Below, piece by piece: positions 45,607-56,263 of a stretch of DNA of 64,000 nucleotides (its first letter is position 1; each line of letters opens with the position of its first letter). Under the pieces are notes generated by a model that was given only the letters and a program-made list of their open reading frames with translations, was not told the DNA's origin and searched no databases. The stretch comes from Psychromonas sp. SA13A (GTDB lineage Bacteria; Pseudomonadota; Gammaproteobacteria; Enterobacterales; Psychromonadaceae). The DNA lies in NCBI RefSeq assembly GCF_011378715.1, contig NZ_WTKU01000002.1:186001-250000 (forward strand), read 5' to 3'. Both the position numbers and the translations under genes were made by a program.

Positions 45607-46146
45607 TTAGAAACTTGAAGTATCAACAAATAAACCTACTTTTAGGTCTTCTGCTGTATAGATAACTTTTCCATCTACTTCTACAACACCGTCAGCAATA
45701 CCCATTACAAGTTTACGCATAATTAAACGTTTCATTGTGATGCGGTAGGTTACTTTCTTCGCGGTAGGTAATACTTGGCCTGTGAATTTTACGTTGCCTA
45801 CACCTAATGCACGTCCTTTACCCGGACCTCCGCTCCAACCTAAGAAGAAGCCAACTAGTTGCCACATTGCATCAAGTCCTAAACAGCCAGGCATAACAGG
45901 GTCATTAGGGAAGTGACATTGAAAAAACCATAAAGCTTTATCAATATCTAATTCAGCAATTAATTCACCTTTACCATGCTCTCCGCCATCGGAAGTAATA
46001 GAAATAATGCGATCCAGCATGAGCATGTTATCAACAGGTAGTTGACAGTTGCCTTCACCAAATAGCTCACCTTGACCACATTTAATAAGTTCTTCTTTGT
46101 TGTAAGAGTTTTTACCCAACTCTTTTTGGGATACGATTTTAGTCAT
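45607..46146 (-). CDS. fabA: 3-hydroxydecanoyl-ACP dehydratase/isomerase FabA
   Basis: A 179-residue hot-dog-fold enzyme that dehydrates 3-hydroxydecanoyl-ACP and isomerises the product to cis-3-decenoyl-ACP, the entry to unsaturated fatty acids. Catalytic His78 ([11 protein letters not shown]) and Asp92 (LGLDAMWQ) match E. coli His70/Asp84 spacing exactly. A GTG two codons upstream (46152) is possible; ATG at 46146 is preferred. It pairs functionally with fabB. The gene order fabA-lonH is as in E. coli. Confidence 0.97.
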   Translation of the reverse strand: MTKIVSQKELGKNSYNKEELIKCGQGELFGEGNCQLPVDNMLMLDRIISITSDGGEHGKGELIAELDIDKALWFFQCHFPNDPVMPGCLGLDAMWQLVGFFLGWSGGPGKGRALGVGNVKFTGQVLPTAKKVTYRITMKRLIMRKLVMGIADGVVEVDGKVIYTAEDLKVGLFVDTSSF

Positions 46147-46242
46147 AATCACTTTTCTTAAGATAATTGATAAGGTGAGGTATTAAAGAGGAAATTAACT
46201 TAATACCACGAAATAATGAGCGCCATACTGTATATGAGCTAG

Positions 46243-46278
46243 TAAAAACAATCAAGAATAATCAAAGTCCTTGATTGT
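46243..46278 (-). terminator. Terminator of lonH
   Basis: Stem ACAATCAAG/CTTGATTGT (46248-46256 with 46270-46278); read on the minus strand it is followed by TTTTT, shortly after the lonH stop. Confidence 0.72.
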
Positions 46279-46297
46279 ATTTTGTTTTTTTATTCTA

Positions 46298-48037
46298 CTA
46301 ATGAAAGATAGAGTCTTTTAGCCTAGAAAACAAGCCAGCTGATGTTTCTTCCATCTCTTCTTTAGCAGTGATCTCAATTCTTGTATTAATTGCTTTAATT
46401 ACTTGCTCAAAGGATTTTCCTAATAATAAAGGAAAAGCCTGATGGCAATGTGAAACTGAATGAATATTTATTTTACCTGATTCCACTAATGCTAAAGTAT
46501 TTAAATTAAGTGTTAAATTTATTTGGTTAGCCTTTGGCATTACGATTGAAATAGGATCATCTAACAAACCCAATTCAAATAAACGCGCAACAGCTTCTAT
46601 TTTTTGATTGATACCACCAATGGCGAGTACGTTACCATGTTGGTCTAATGACCCTGTTACAAAGATATTTTGCTTCACTGGAAATTGTGCATAGCAGGAG
46701 CTAACAGCTAGCAATATAGCTAATGAAGCGCTATCTCCATCACTTTCTTGATAAGATTGTTCAAAAACTAAATTACAAGAATATGGGAATGCGCTGATAT
46801 GGCTAAAGAAATGATTTAAATAACCCTGTACGATTAAGGTACTTTTTGCATGGATATTACCCGCAAGTTCAACTTTACGTTCAACATCTATAATTTCTCC
46901 ATCGCCAATCATATCACTGGCAGATATTCTAAATACTTCACCAAATTCACAGGGATAACCTAATAGCTCAACAACTGCTAAGCCATTAATTTGTCCAATA
47001 TTTTCACCCGATAACTGCAAGTTTACTTGTCCTTCAAGTAAGGATTGTTCACTGTACTTCCTAGCTAAAGACTGGGCTTGATCTATCTCTTCGAAATAAG
47101 CAATCAAATCAAGTTTAGTAATTTGTTTATTGTCAGTGAATAAGTTTGCATATTGCAATACTTGTTTGAATAATTCAGGTGAAAATAGCAATTGTTTTTG
47201 ATGTTCACATTGAATCGACAAAAAATTTAATAACGTCGCTAACGCTTCATCCTGTAGTGATTTTAAACCTAATTGCTGAGTTAAATTATGACAATAACTC
47301 ACAATCGCATTGACAGATTTTTGAGACACTGGTACTTGGTTTGCTAATTCACAAAATAATGAAGACACTTGTGTATATTCAGGATCGATTTGAATTAACT
47401 CTTCAAGCTGTAAGCGACTGGCGACTAAAATGATTTTGGTCGTAATAAGTTGAGTTGATAAATCAGGTAATACTTGTTTTATTCTTTCAGCATTAACGGC
47501 ATCACTCGCGAGTAAATGTTGACGTTGTAATACCGACTTAAGTTTAAACCATAGGCCAGGGTCAACTAATAAAGGACTAATGTTAAGAACTAGTAACCCT
47601 CCATTAGATTTTTTCAACTGTCCATCTGCAAAATTTAACTCGCCATCATTCATTAATGATATGCGTCCAAATAATGTCTCTTGATTAAAACTTAAAAGAT
47701 ACTGAGTAGGGTATGTATAAGGGATCACCTGTTTAAGCAGTTGCTCTGCACTTAACCAGTGACGACTATTAATTAATAACAGTGGTGTAGGCAACTTTAA
47801 ATAGTGCGAAACAATAGAAACAGCGTCGGGAAAGAGCTCTGCTAATTCATCCTTTTCAATTTCTTTATACTGTTTAAGGTAGGCTTCAAAATGTGTTGTA
47901 CATTGCTGTGCCGTCAGGGGAGATATTTGCTCACTAATCTGATCATTCTTGCTAGAGGCATTGCTTGAAGTTAAAGGCGAAATAGTTTTGGTCAAAATGT
48001 ATGCTCTAGTTAACGTTAAAGGAGGGCAATTTATCAC
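46298..48037 (-). CDS. LonH/YcbZ-type Lon protease homologue
   Basis: A 579-residue protein with an S16 Lon protease domain at about 340-540: Ser436 in ESDGDSASLAILLAV and Lys479 in AIGGINQKIEAV form the dyad. The N-terminal part (about 40-330) keeps the outline of an AAA module but I see no P-loop, as in the E. coli neighbour of fabA (YcbZ/LonH), so it is probably not ATP-driven in the usual way. The frame begins with GTG at 48037, preceded by AGGAGGGAT at rather short spacing; a TTG 14 codons later is an alternative. The fabA-lonH pairing supports the call. Confidence 0.87.
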   Translation of the reverse strand: MINCPPLTLTRAYILTKTISPLTSSNASSKNDQISEQISPLTAQQCTTHFEAYLKQYKEIEKDELAELFPDAVSIVSHYLKLPTPLLLINSRHWLSAEQLLKQVIPYTYPTQYLLSFNQETLFGRISLMNDGELNFADGQLKKSNGGLLVLNISPLLVDPGLWFKLKSVLQRQHLLASDAVNAERIKQVLPDLSTQLITTKIILVASRLQLEELIQIDPEYTQVSSLFCELANQVPVSQKSVNAIVSYCHNLTQQLGLKSLQDEALATLLNFLSIQCEHQKQLLFSPELFKQVLQYANLFTDNKQITKLDLIAYFEEIDQAQSLARKYSEQSLLEGQVNLQLSGENIGQINGLAVVELLGYPCEFGEVFRISASDMIGDGEIIDVERKVELAGNIHAKSTLIVQGYLNHFFSHISAFPYSCNLVFEQSYQESDGDSASLAILLAVSSCYAQFPVKQNIFVTGSLDQHGNVLAIGGINQKIEAVARLFELGLLDDPISIVMPKANQINLTLNLNTLALVESGKINIHSVSHCHQAFPLLLGKSFEQVIKAINTRIEITAKEEMEETSAGLFSRLKDSIFH

Positions 48038-48070
48038 ATCCCTCCTAATAAAGTTAACAATAAAATGTGC

Positions 48071-48478
48071 TTATAGTTTAAAACCCTTTACCTTTTGTTG
48101 TTGGTATTTAGTTTCGCAACTATCACAACGCTGTTTGGTTGGACATTCAAGGAGGGCATCAATGTCTAATTCTGTTTCGCAATCAGAACATAAACCATAT
48201 AACCCTAATTCCATACCTTGCAGGGCTGCATCTATGCTTTTTATTTGTTTTTTGTAGAGGTTAAGTGAATGACTTTCGCTGTGTACTAAGCTATCTATCA
48301 AAGTATCTGCATTCATATTATCTACCTGTGGAACTAAGTCATTAAGGTATGACTTTGATGAAGTAGCTAATCTTGCTTTCACTTTCTCTTTTAACACCGC
48401 AAACTCAGACAATAGGTGCTGCTGTAAAATATGTTGCTGCTCAGTTGTAATTTCTTGCATAGCAATTGCCTTACTCAT
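48071..48478 (-). CDS. TraR/DksA-family zinc-finger protein
   Basis: A 135-residue protein with an N-terminal helical hairpin and a C-terminal four-cysteine zinc site: Cys97-Cys100 (CSDC) and Cys118-Cys121 (CDSC), as in DksA and YbiI. True DksA binds RNA polymerase with ppGpp through acidic residues at the hairpin tip; here the tip region (about 50-65) reads PQVDNMNADTL, so the full DksA motif is not evident. It is a DksA-like accessory factor of unknown target. It is directly upstream of lonH on the same strand (33 bases). Confidence 0.85.
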   Translation of the reverse strand: MSKAIAMQEITTEQQHILQQHLLSEFAVLKEKVKARLATSSKSYLNDLVPQVDNMNADTLIDSLVHSESHSLNLYKKQIKSIDAALQGMELGLYGLCSDCETELDIDALLECPTKQRCDSCETKYQQQKVKGFKL

Positions 48479-48677
48479 TATTATGTACCCTTATAATAAG
48501 TAAGATTATTTAAAAGTTATTGATTTATATCAAATTGAACATCTTTTTTAGTACTATTTTTTGACATATTAACTAATCAATATGAAGTGCAATGTATCTG
48601 TTTAAGAGGCATACAATTTTAGATCATGTCTATTTTGATTTTTAGGCTCATTTTAAATAACAGCTAAAGTGCTGTGA

Positions 48678-49454
48678 CTACCATTTTTTCCTTTCAGCAA
48701 ATAAAGCATCTAAATCATTTTTATTTTCGGATTCTTTCTTCTGTATTGCTTGTAACTCTTCATTGCTCGTTTTAACTAAATGGGATCGTATTTCTTCTGC
48801 ATATTGTTTCAATTGTTGTTCTTTATTTTGCAGATAATTATCTTTGGTGGGCACAGAATCAATGGCTTTTAATACTCTGTTTATCATTTGATTCGCACTG
48901 CCAAATTGCTGTGCAGCTTTAGATTCGTTAATACGTTTAATGCTATTTTCTAAGTTTATTTTTAGCTGCATCATCTCAATTTGTTGTGCTTCTGCAACAA
49001 ATATATCAGTACTGATTTTACCTTTTGCATGCTCTGAGCGTAGCACAGCACGTATCTTTTTAGTGACTTGTAATAACGCCAGCGCTTCTTTGTTATCTTC
49101 TGGTGTTCTAAAACTATTACTATCGGGTGTAGTATAGTTTTCTCTAATTTGTTTAATTTGCGAATCAGTATTAGTGAGGTGCTCTCTAATAGCAGGGGTG
49201 CTAGGAAACAGATTTACCATGGTTAATAGCGCATTTCTAATTCTATTTTGCATTATTAATAGCAATGATTTAGTGAATGGAATTTTGGTTGCGTTTAATA
49301 GGAGTTCGTCGACCTCAGTAATGATCGCCCGTTGCTTACTCATAGTAATACGTTTTTCAGCTTCAGCTTTTTGTTTATATTGTTCAATTATGTTGTAACC
49401 AATTAAAACAAAAAGCAATAAAGCAATCAGACCAAAAATTATTGTATATAACAT
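48678..49454 (-). CDS. Membrane-anchored coiled-coil protein, unknown function
   Basis: I do not recognise this gene. It encodes 258 residues: one N-terminal membrane segment (about 3-24, IIFGLIALLLFVLIGYNII), then an entirely helical, charged cytoplasmic region (about 25-258) rich in Lys, Glu and Gln with coiled-coil character, and no catalytic motif. It lies 75 bases downstream of a soluble histidine kinase on the same strand, so the two may be co-transcribed and the protein could anchor or partner the kinase. That link is inference. Codon use and base composition match its neighbours. Confidence 0.7.
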   Translation of the reverse strand: MLYTIIFGLIALLLFVLIGYNIIEQYKQKAEAEKRITMSKQRAIITEVDELLLNATKIPFTKSLLLIMQNRIRNALLTMVNLFPSTPAIREHLTNTDSQIKQIRENYTTPDSNSFRTPEDNKEALALLQVTKKIRAVLRSEHAKGKISTDIFVAEAQQIEMMQLKINLENSIKRINESKAAQQFGSANQMINRVLKAIDSVPTKDNYLQNKEQQLKQYAEEIRSHLVKTSNEELQAIQKKESENKNDLDALFAERKKW

Positions 49455-49528
49455 AGAAACTCTTAAATAAAAAATGCGTTGAAAGGCAGAGTATAGAACA
49501 TTACCACCCCATCATGGGGATTATCTTA

Positions 49529-50221
49529 TTAAGGTATATGTAAGGTAAATATACTGCCGCGATTGTTAGGTTTATTTTCAAGTGAAATATAACCTTTATG
49601 TTGATTTGTTATATGCTGTTCTGCTATTTTTTTTGCAAATAAAAGCCCTAAACCACTGCGACCCTTATTGGCATTAAATGAATTTGATGTCCCATGATTG
49701 ACATCCAACATATGCTGCGGATAGCCATCACCATCATCCTCGACCTTAAAAACGAGATATGGTGGCGTTTGAACAACGGTTATAGCAACTAAACTTTTAG
49801 TATGACGTAACGCATTAATGAAAATGTCTGAGAGCAGATATTTTATTAAATCTAAATCAAAATAAGCGAATAAATCTTTATCTATATTAAGCGATACATC
49901 GATATGACGACTTTGAAAGTAGAGTCGATGACGCTCAACAATATCATTCATTAGATCATTAACTGAATTCTCTTCAATAAAAATAGGTAATTGTTTTTTT
50001 TCATCCCTGTATAAGGCTAATAACTGCATTAAAGTACCGTTAACACGAGAGGTTTGATAATGTAAATCAGCAACAGTTTGATGTTGATGTGCAGTCAAAT
50101 TATCTGCTAGATCTAAATCTTCTATTGACTGCATTAACATAAATAGTGAATTTTTCATGTCATGGATGCTAGTCGCTAATATTGTGCTGAAATCTAACTG
50201 ATCATTATTATCCATAGACAT
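49529..50221 (-). CDS. Soluble sensor histidine kinase without input domain
   Basis: A 230-residue histidine kinase made almost only of the transmitter core. The H-box His20 is in IHDMKNSL, the N-box reads INALRH, and the G1 and G2 boxes are VEDDGDGYP and SGLGLLFAKKIAEQH. No membrane segment or sensor domain is present and no response regulator gene is adjacent, so it is an orphan whose signal must come from a partner. The coiled-coil membrane protein just downstream is a candidate. It may act as kinase or as phosphatase. Confidence 0.85.
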   Translation of the reverse strand: MSMDNNDQLDFSTILATSIHDMKNSLFMLMQSIEDLDLADNLTAHQHQTVADLHYQTSRVNGTLMQLLALYRDEKKQLPIFIEENSVNDLMNDIVERHRLYFQSRHIDVSLNIDKDLFAYFDLDLIKYLLSDIFINALRHTKSLVAITVVQTPPYLVFKVEDDGDGYPQHMLDVNHGTSNSFNANKGRSGLGLLFAKKIAEQHITNQHKGYISLENKPNNRGSIFTLHIP

Positions 50222-50453
50222 ACCTCACGTTACATTATTAATTAGAACTATTTTTACAGAACTAGGGCCGTAAAAGCTGACTAATATTTGGATCTTTATA
50301 GTAACGGTTATAAATAACAAAACGAAACAGCGAATTCAATATTTAGTGTAAATATATGGTGGTATGCAAAATAGGAAAGTATAACTTTGTAAATATTAGA
50401 ACTCTGATAGAATTAAATGGAATAAGCCCTAATTTTAATTCATTGAATGATAA

Positions 50454-51434
<981 letters not shown>

Positions 51435-51471
51435 TTTCGCAATATTATTTAGCAGTACAGTATTAACTAAT

Positions 51472-51496
51472 AAAAGCCCATGATGGGCTTTTATTA
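51472..51496. terminator. Terminator between cysB and pabB
   Basis: A perfect 9-base stem AAAAGCCCA/TGGGCTTTT (51472-51480 with 51484-51492), 3-base loop, T-rich on both sides, between convergent genes. Confidence 0.8.
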
Positions 51497-51591
51497 TATA
51501 TTGTAGCAATTATATTCAGTAAGTTATTTTAACAAGCAAAAAAATAGGTTAATTAGTGTGATTGCTATTAAACCCTCTGTAACTAGATAAA

Positions 51592-53043
51592 TTAGTGATT
51601 GAGTTTGGCTAGCACGGGAAGAATTTTACTGACCTTATCGAAACACTCTTTATATTCACTTTCAACATTTGAATCTGCAACAATACCTCCGCCTGCCCAG
51701 CAATATATCTGTTGGTTCTTACACACTAAAGTTCGAATAGTAATACTGCTGTCCATATCGCCATTACCATTAATATACGCAATGCTGCCACAGTAAATTT
51801 CACGTTGAAATTTTTCTAGTTCACAAATGATTTCCATCGATCTTATTTTAGGCGCTCCAGTAATAGAACCGCCTGGAAAACATGCTCGTAGTAAATCTTC
51901 GCAACGATATTGAGCATCTAATTGACCTGTGACGGTGCTCACCAAATGATGCACGGCGGGAAAACTCTCAATATCAAATAATTTAGGCACAGAAACACTA
52001 CCTGACTTACAAACTCGACCTATATCATTACGTAATAGATCCACAATCATTAGGTTTTCCGCCTGGTCTTTTTCAGAATTCAACAATCGTTGCTTGTTAA
52101 TTGAATCCTGCTCAGGGTCTAAATGCCGTGGGGTTGTACCCTTAATGGGTTTGGTTTGAATCTGTTTACCTGATAGTAATAAAAAACGTTCAGGTGATAA
52201 GGATATAATCACTTGTTCAGGTAAACGAATGAAGGCTGCAAAAGGGGCCTGATTTTCCAGTAACAAAGCCTGATAGGCCTGATATTCATTACCTTGATAA
52301 GGTGCTTGAAATCGTTGAGCTAAATTAACTTGGTAGCAATCTCCACTTAAAATATAATCTTGTATTTTATTAAATGAAGCTCTGTATTCAGGCTCTGTAT
52401 AGTTAGACTGCCAAGATTCTTTTAAATTGAAAGTGCTTGCCGAGCTCAAAACACCTGATTTTTCTCCTGCAAGCAGTTCAAGCCAATGATATCGAGATTG
52501 CCAAAGATTTTCGACCGTTTTATTTTGATTGGTTGTCCGTTGCTGAACTAAAAAATATTGTTGCTGTTTAAGGTTATATAAAATTGCCCAGTCATAAAAA
52601 CCACAATGAAATGGGCCTAAGTTCAACCCAGAATTTTGTTGTTGTTTATGCAGTGACTCAAACACTTCACCCATCTCGTAATGATAAGCGGCGATTACGC
52701 CCCCTGTGAATGGATAATCGGATTGGACATCATGGTGAAATAATTGTTCACGCATCTTTTTTTGTGCAGTTAAAGGATCTTTTCCCATATTGCTTGTTGT
52801 ATCAGTAAGTCGGTCATGAAAAATCGCATCACTCTCTAAAGAGGTGAGTGTGGCAATTGGATCTGCTGTGAAAATAGACCAATTACTATCAACATGTTCA
52901 GGGCTAGCAGATTCCAAAAACATAGACCAGTTTAAGCAAGAAAGTTGTTGCTTAATGAGAGTGATTATCTTTTCAGAAAAAAATAGAGGTTTTATGAGTG
53001 TATTAGTTGATATATAAGTCATTTTTTCGTATTTAGGCAACAT
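51592..53043 (-). CDS. pabB: Aminodeoxychorismate synthase component I PabB
   Basis: A 483-residue chorismate-utilising enzyme that makes 4-amino-4-deoxychorismate for folate. The C-terminal catalytic region has QTKPIKGTTPR, with the Lys of the PIKGT motif that forms the covalent intermediate in PabB, and GGSITGAPKIRSMEII. PIKGT separates it from TrpE (PIAGT). An alternative ATG at 53022 lies seven codons in; neither start has a strong ribosome site. It is divergent from the fumarase gene. Confidence 0.92.
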   Translation of the reverse strand: MLPKYEKMTYISTNTLIKPLFFSEKIITLIKQQLSCLNWSMFLESASPEHVDSNWSIFTADPIATLTSLESDAIFHDRLTDTTSNMGKDPLTAQKKMREQLFHHDVQSDYPFTGGVIAAYHYEMGEVFESLHKQQQNSGLNLGPFHCGFYDWAILYNLKQQQYFLVQQRTTNQNKTVENLWQSRYHWLELLAGEKSGVLSSASTFNLKESWQSNYTEPEYRASFNKIQDYILSGDCYQVNLAQRFQAPYQGNEYQAYQALLLENQAPFAAFIRLPEQVIISLSPERFLLLSGKQIQTKPIKGTTPRHLDPEQDSINKQRLLNSEKDQAENLMIVDLLRNDIGRVCKSGSVSVPKLFDIESFPAVHHLVSTVTGQLDAQYRCEDLLRACFPGGSITGAPKIRSMEIICELEKFQREIYCGSIAYINGNGDMDSSITIRTLVCKNQQIYCWAGGGIVADSNVESEYKECFDKVSKILPVLAKLNH

Positions 53044-53129
53044 TCTTATAACAAAAAGTTAGGCGGATAAGGCCAATAATATTACCATTGTTTTATTGAA
53101 AACGGTTTACTATTTATTGGGAGCGACTG

Positions 53130-54671
53130 ATGACAGTCATTAAAGAGCAAGATTTTATTAACAGCGTTAAAAATTCACTGCAATTTATTTCATATTACCA
53201 CCCATTGGATTTTATCCAAGCCATGGATAAAGCTTATCAAGCAGAACAAAATCCGGCGGCTAAAGATGCAATAGCACAAATACTTATCAACTCTCGCATG
53301 TCAGCTGAAGGAAAACGTCCGATTTGTCAGGATACGGGGATTGTAACCGTGTTTGTTAAAATTGGCATGAAAGTATCCTTTGACACTGAGTTAACTGTAC
53401 AAGAGTTAGTAGATGAAGGCGTAAGACAAGCCTACAACGACCAAAGCAACCCTTTACGTGCTTCGATTGTCGCAGACCCTGCTGGTGCAAGAAAAAATAC
53501 TAAAGACAACACACCTTCTGTTGTGCATGTTGAAATGGTCAAAGGAAATAAGGTAGAAGTCATGGTTGCAGCTAAAGGCGGCGGCTCTGAAAATAAATCT
53601 AAGATGGCAATGCTGAATCCATCTGATTCTATTGAAGACTGGATCGAAAAAACAGTTCCTAGCATGGGGGCAGGTTGGTGCCCACCGGGTATGTTAGGCA
53701 TAGGTATTGGTGGTACTGCAGAAAAAGCAGCTGTTATGGCAAAAGAGTCATTAATGGAACCAGTAGATATTTTTGAGTTACAGGCTAAGGCAAAAGCTGA
53801 CCCTGAATCTTTAGATACCGATGAAAAGTTACGTTTAGAAATTTTCAAAAGAGTAAATAATCTTGGTATTGGTGCACAAGGGTTAGGCGGTTTAACTACA
53901 GTACTTGATATTAAAATTAAAAGTTGTCCAACTCATGCGGCTTCAAAACCTGTGGTTATGATCCCTAATTGTGCAGCCACAAGACACGCACATTTCACTT
54001 TGGATGGTTCAGGAGAAGCAACATTAACACCACCATCGTTGGATCAATGGCCAGAAATTACGCGAGAAGTTGGCGAAAATGTTAAACGCGTTAACGTTAA
54101 TGGTCTATCTAAAGAAGATATGAGCCAGTGGAAGAGTGGAGATACATTATTGCTGTCAGGTAAAATCTTAACTGGTCGTGATGCTGCACATAAACGTATT
54201 CAAGAATTGATCACCAGTGGTAAAGGCTTACCAGAGGGGGTTGATTTTAAAGGTCGCTTTATTTATTACGTAGGGCCTGTTGATGCAGTACGTGATGAAG
54301 TGGTCGGTCCTGCTGGTCCAACTACCGCTACTCGAATGGATAAGTTTACTGACTTTATGTTGGAAGAAACGGGCTTACTAGGCATGATTGGAAAATCTGA
54401 ACGTGGTCAACAAACGGTGGACTCAATTGCTAAGCATAAATCTGTTTATTTGATGGCCGTGGGCGGTGCAGCTTACCTAGTGGCTAAAGCAATTAAAAAA
54501 TCTCGTGTTGTTGCTTTTGATGACTTAGGTATGGAGGCTATCTATGAATTTGATGTTGAAGATATGCCTGTAACTGTTGCTGTTGATAGTCAAGGAAATA
54601 ACGTACATGAGCAAGGCCCTGCTATTTGGAAAGCGAAAATTGCCGAAATAGACAGCAAAATGTCAGAATAG
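53130..54671 (+). CDS. Class I (Fe-S) fumarate hydratase
   Basis: A 513-residue class I fumarase, the oxygen-sensitive [4Fe-4S] type that interconverts fumarate and malate. Probable cluster cysteines lie in RPICQDTG, MIPNCAATRH and the GAGWCPPGMLGIG stretch or its vicinity. The N-terminal alpha domain (about 1-290) and the C-terminal beta domain (about 320-510, SGKILTGRDAAHKR) are fused, as in FumA/FumB. The next gene, aspC, follows by 84 bases. Confidence 0.94.
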   Translation: MTVIKEQDFINSVKNSLQFISYYHPLDFIQAMDKAYQAEQNPAAKDAIAQILINSRMSAEGKRPICQDTGIVTVFVKIGMKVSFDTELTVQELVDEGVRQAYNDQSNPLRASIVADPAGARKNTKDNTPSVVHVEMVKGNKVEVMVAAKGGGSENKSKMAMLNPSDSIEDWIEKTVPSMGAGWCPPGMLGIGIGGTAEKAAVMAKESLMEPVDIFELQAKAKADPESLDTDEKLRLEIFKRVNNLGIGAQGLGGLTTVLDIKIKSCPTHAASKPVVMIPNCAATRHAHFTLDGSGEATLTPPSLDQWPEITREVGENVKRVNVNGLSKEDMSQWKSGDTLLLSGKILTGRDAAHKRIQELITSGKGLPEGVDFKGRFIYYVGPVDAVRDEVVGPAGPTTATRMDKFTDFMLEETGLLGMIGKSERGQQTVDSIAKHKSVYLMAVGGAAYLVAKAIKKSRVVAFDDLGMEAIYEFDVEDMPVTVAVDSQGNNVHEQGPAIWKAKIAEIDSKMSE

Positions 54672-54755
54672 TCATGAAATTGATTGATTGAAAAAGTAGT
54701 AATGGTATAAAAGCATCAACGTATAGATCTTATCATTACTAATAAAGGAATAAGT

Positions 54756-55946
54756 ATGTTTGAACAAGTAAGTATGGCGCCTGCAGATCCTATTTTAGGC
54801 TTAACAGATGCATTCAAAAAAGACGAACGCGATCATAAAATCAATCTAGGTGTTGGTATTTATAAAAATGAAATGGGTCAAACCCCAATTCTAGCGACAG
54901 TAAAAGAAGCTGAAAAACGTCTACTTGCTGAAGAAACCACCAAAAGCTACTTAACCATTGAAGGAATAGCAGCTTATGGTGAGGCTGTTCAGACACTATT
55001 ATTTGGTCAAGGCGCTGAAATAATATCTTCTAAACGTGCTCGTACTGCACAGGTTCCTGGTGGTACTGGCGCGTTACGTACCGGTGCTGATTTTGCTGTA
55101 AGCAAATTAGGTATTAAAAAGATTTGGGTAAGTAATCCAACATGGGCAAATCACGGCAACGTGTTTAAAACTGCTGGATTAGAAGTTGTTACTTATGATT
55201 ATTACGATCCGGAAACAAAAGATCTAGACTTTGATGCCATGATTGCTTCATTGCAATCTGTTGAACCCGGCGAGTTGGTATTATTCCATGGCTGTTGTCA
55301 TAATCCTACGGGTATTGATCCAACACCAGAGCAGTGGGATATCCTTGCTAAATTAATCGCTGAGCTAGGTGCTATTCCATTCTTTGATTTTGCTTATCAA
55401 GGTTTTGGTAATGGCGTTGAAGAAGATGCACAGGGGTTACGTAAATTTGCGCAATATAATAAAGAGCTTTTGATTGCTAATTCATTCTCTAAAAACTTCG
55501 GTTTATATAATGAACGTGTTGGCGGTATAACACTGGTAGCAGAAGACAGTGAAATAGCACAAGCTGCATTTAGCCAGGTTAAATCAGGTATACGCTCTAA
55601 CTACTCAAACCCACCTTGTCATGGTGCGGCTATTGTGACAACAATTTTGAACGACAAAGAATTGTATAAACAATGGGTACAAGAAGTTGCTGATATGCGT
55701 AACCGTATTCAAGAAATGCGCGATTTATTTGTAGCAACGCTTAAAGAGAAAGGTGTCCCTGGAGACTTTAGTTTCATTAGTCGTCAACTAGGTATGTTTT
55801 CTTTCTCTGGTTTGAGTGTTGAGCAAGTTAATCAACTTAAAGAAGAGTTTGCAGTTTACATTGTTGGTTCTGGCCGAATTTCAGTAGCCGGTATGACCAA
55901 AAATAACATGCAACCATTGTGTGATGCATTAGCAAAAGTTATCTAA
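54756..55946 (+). CDS. aspC: Aspartate aminotransferase AspC
   Basis: A 396-residue PLP-dependent aminotransferase of class I, converting oxaloacetate and glutamate to aspartate and 2-oxoglutarate. The PLP lysine is Lys246 ([15 protein letters not shown]), and [14 protein letters not shown] matches AspC rather than TyrB. Length equals E. coli AspC (396). An AAAGGAA site precedes the ATG. It lies 84 bases after the fumarase gene and may be co-transcribed with it. Confidence 0.94.
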   Translation: MFEQVSMAPADPILGLTDAFKKDERDHKINLGVGIYKNEMGQTPILATVKEAEKRLLAEETTKSYLTIEGIAAYGEAVQTLLFGQGAEIISSKRARTAQVPGGTGALRTGADFAVSKLGIKKIWVSNPTWANHGNVFKTAGLEVVTYDYYDPETKDLDFDAMIASLQSVEPGELVLFHGCCHNPTGIDPTPEQWDILAKLIAELGAIPFFDFAYQGFGNGVEEDAQGLRKFAQYNKELLIANSFSKNFGLYNERVGGITLVAEDSEIAQAAFSQVKSGIRSNYSNPPCHGAAIVTTILNDKELYKQWVQEVADMRNRIQEMRDLFVATLKEKGVPGDFSFISRQLGMFSFSGLSVEQVNQLKEEFAVYIVGSGRISVAGMTKNNMQPLCDALAKVI

Positions 55947-55990
55947 TTAATAACGATTTATTGATGTGATTCAACAATAAAGCTAGATTT

Positions 55991-56048
55991 AAAAGCGAGT
56001 TTAATTAGGGCTGTCGTCACATAACAGTTAACTAAGAACTCGCTTTTT
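55991..56048 (+). terminator. Terminator after aspC
   Basis: An 11-base perfect stem AAAAGCGAGTT/AACTCGCTTTT (55991-56001 with 56037-56047) with a 35-base loop, then T residues, about 45 bases after the stop. The rest of the 317-base gap to pssA shows no gene. Confidence 0.62.
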
Positions 56049-56263
56049 ACAATCAGCACTATTGAGCATCTATTTATTTCATCGTTACAGTGATCTTTTG
56101 GCTGTCAGATATACCTTTTTGTATTTTTTCTGTTGTTTTATTTATCATCAATAGAATCGATCACTAGAAGATAAAAAGCAGCACATTATTGCAATCAAAA
56201 TATTGTTTTTATTCTCTTTATCTAGCTACACGAGATAAAGAGAATATGACATAATAGAGATCT

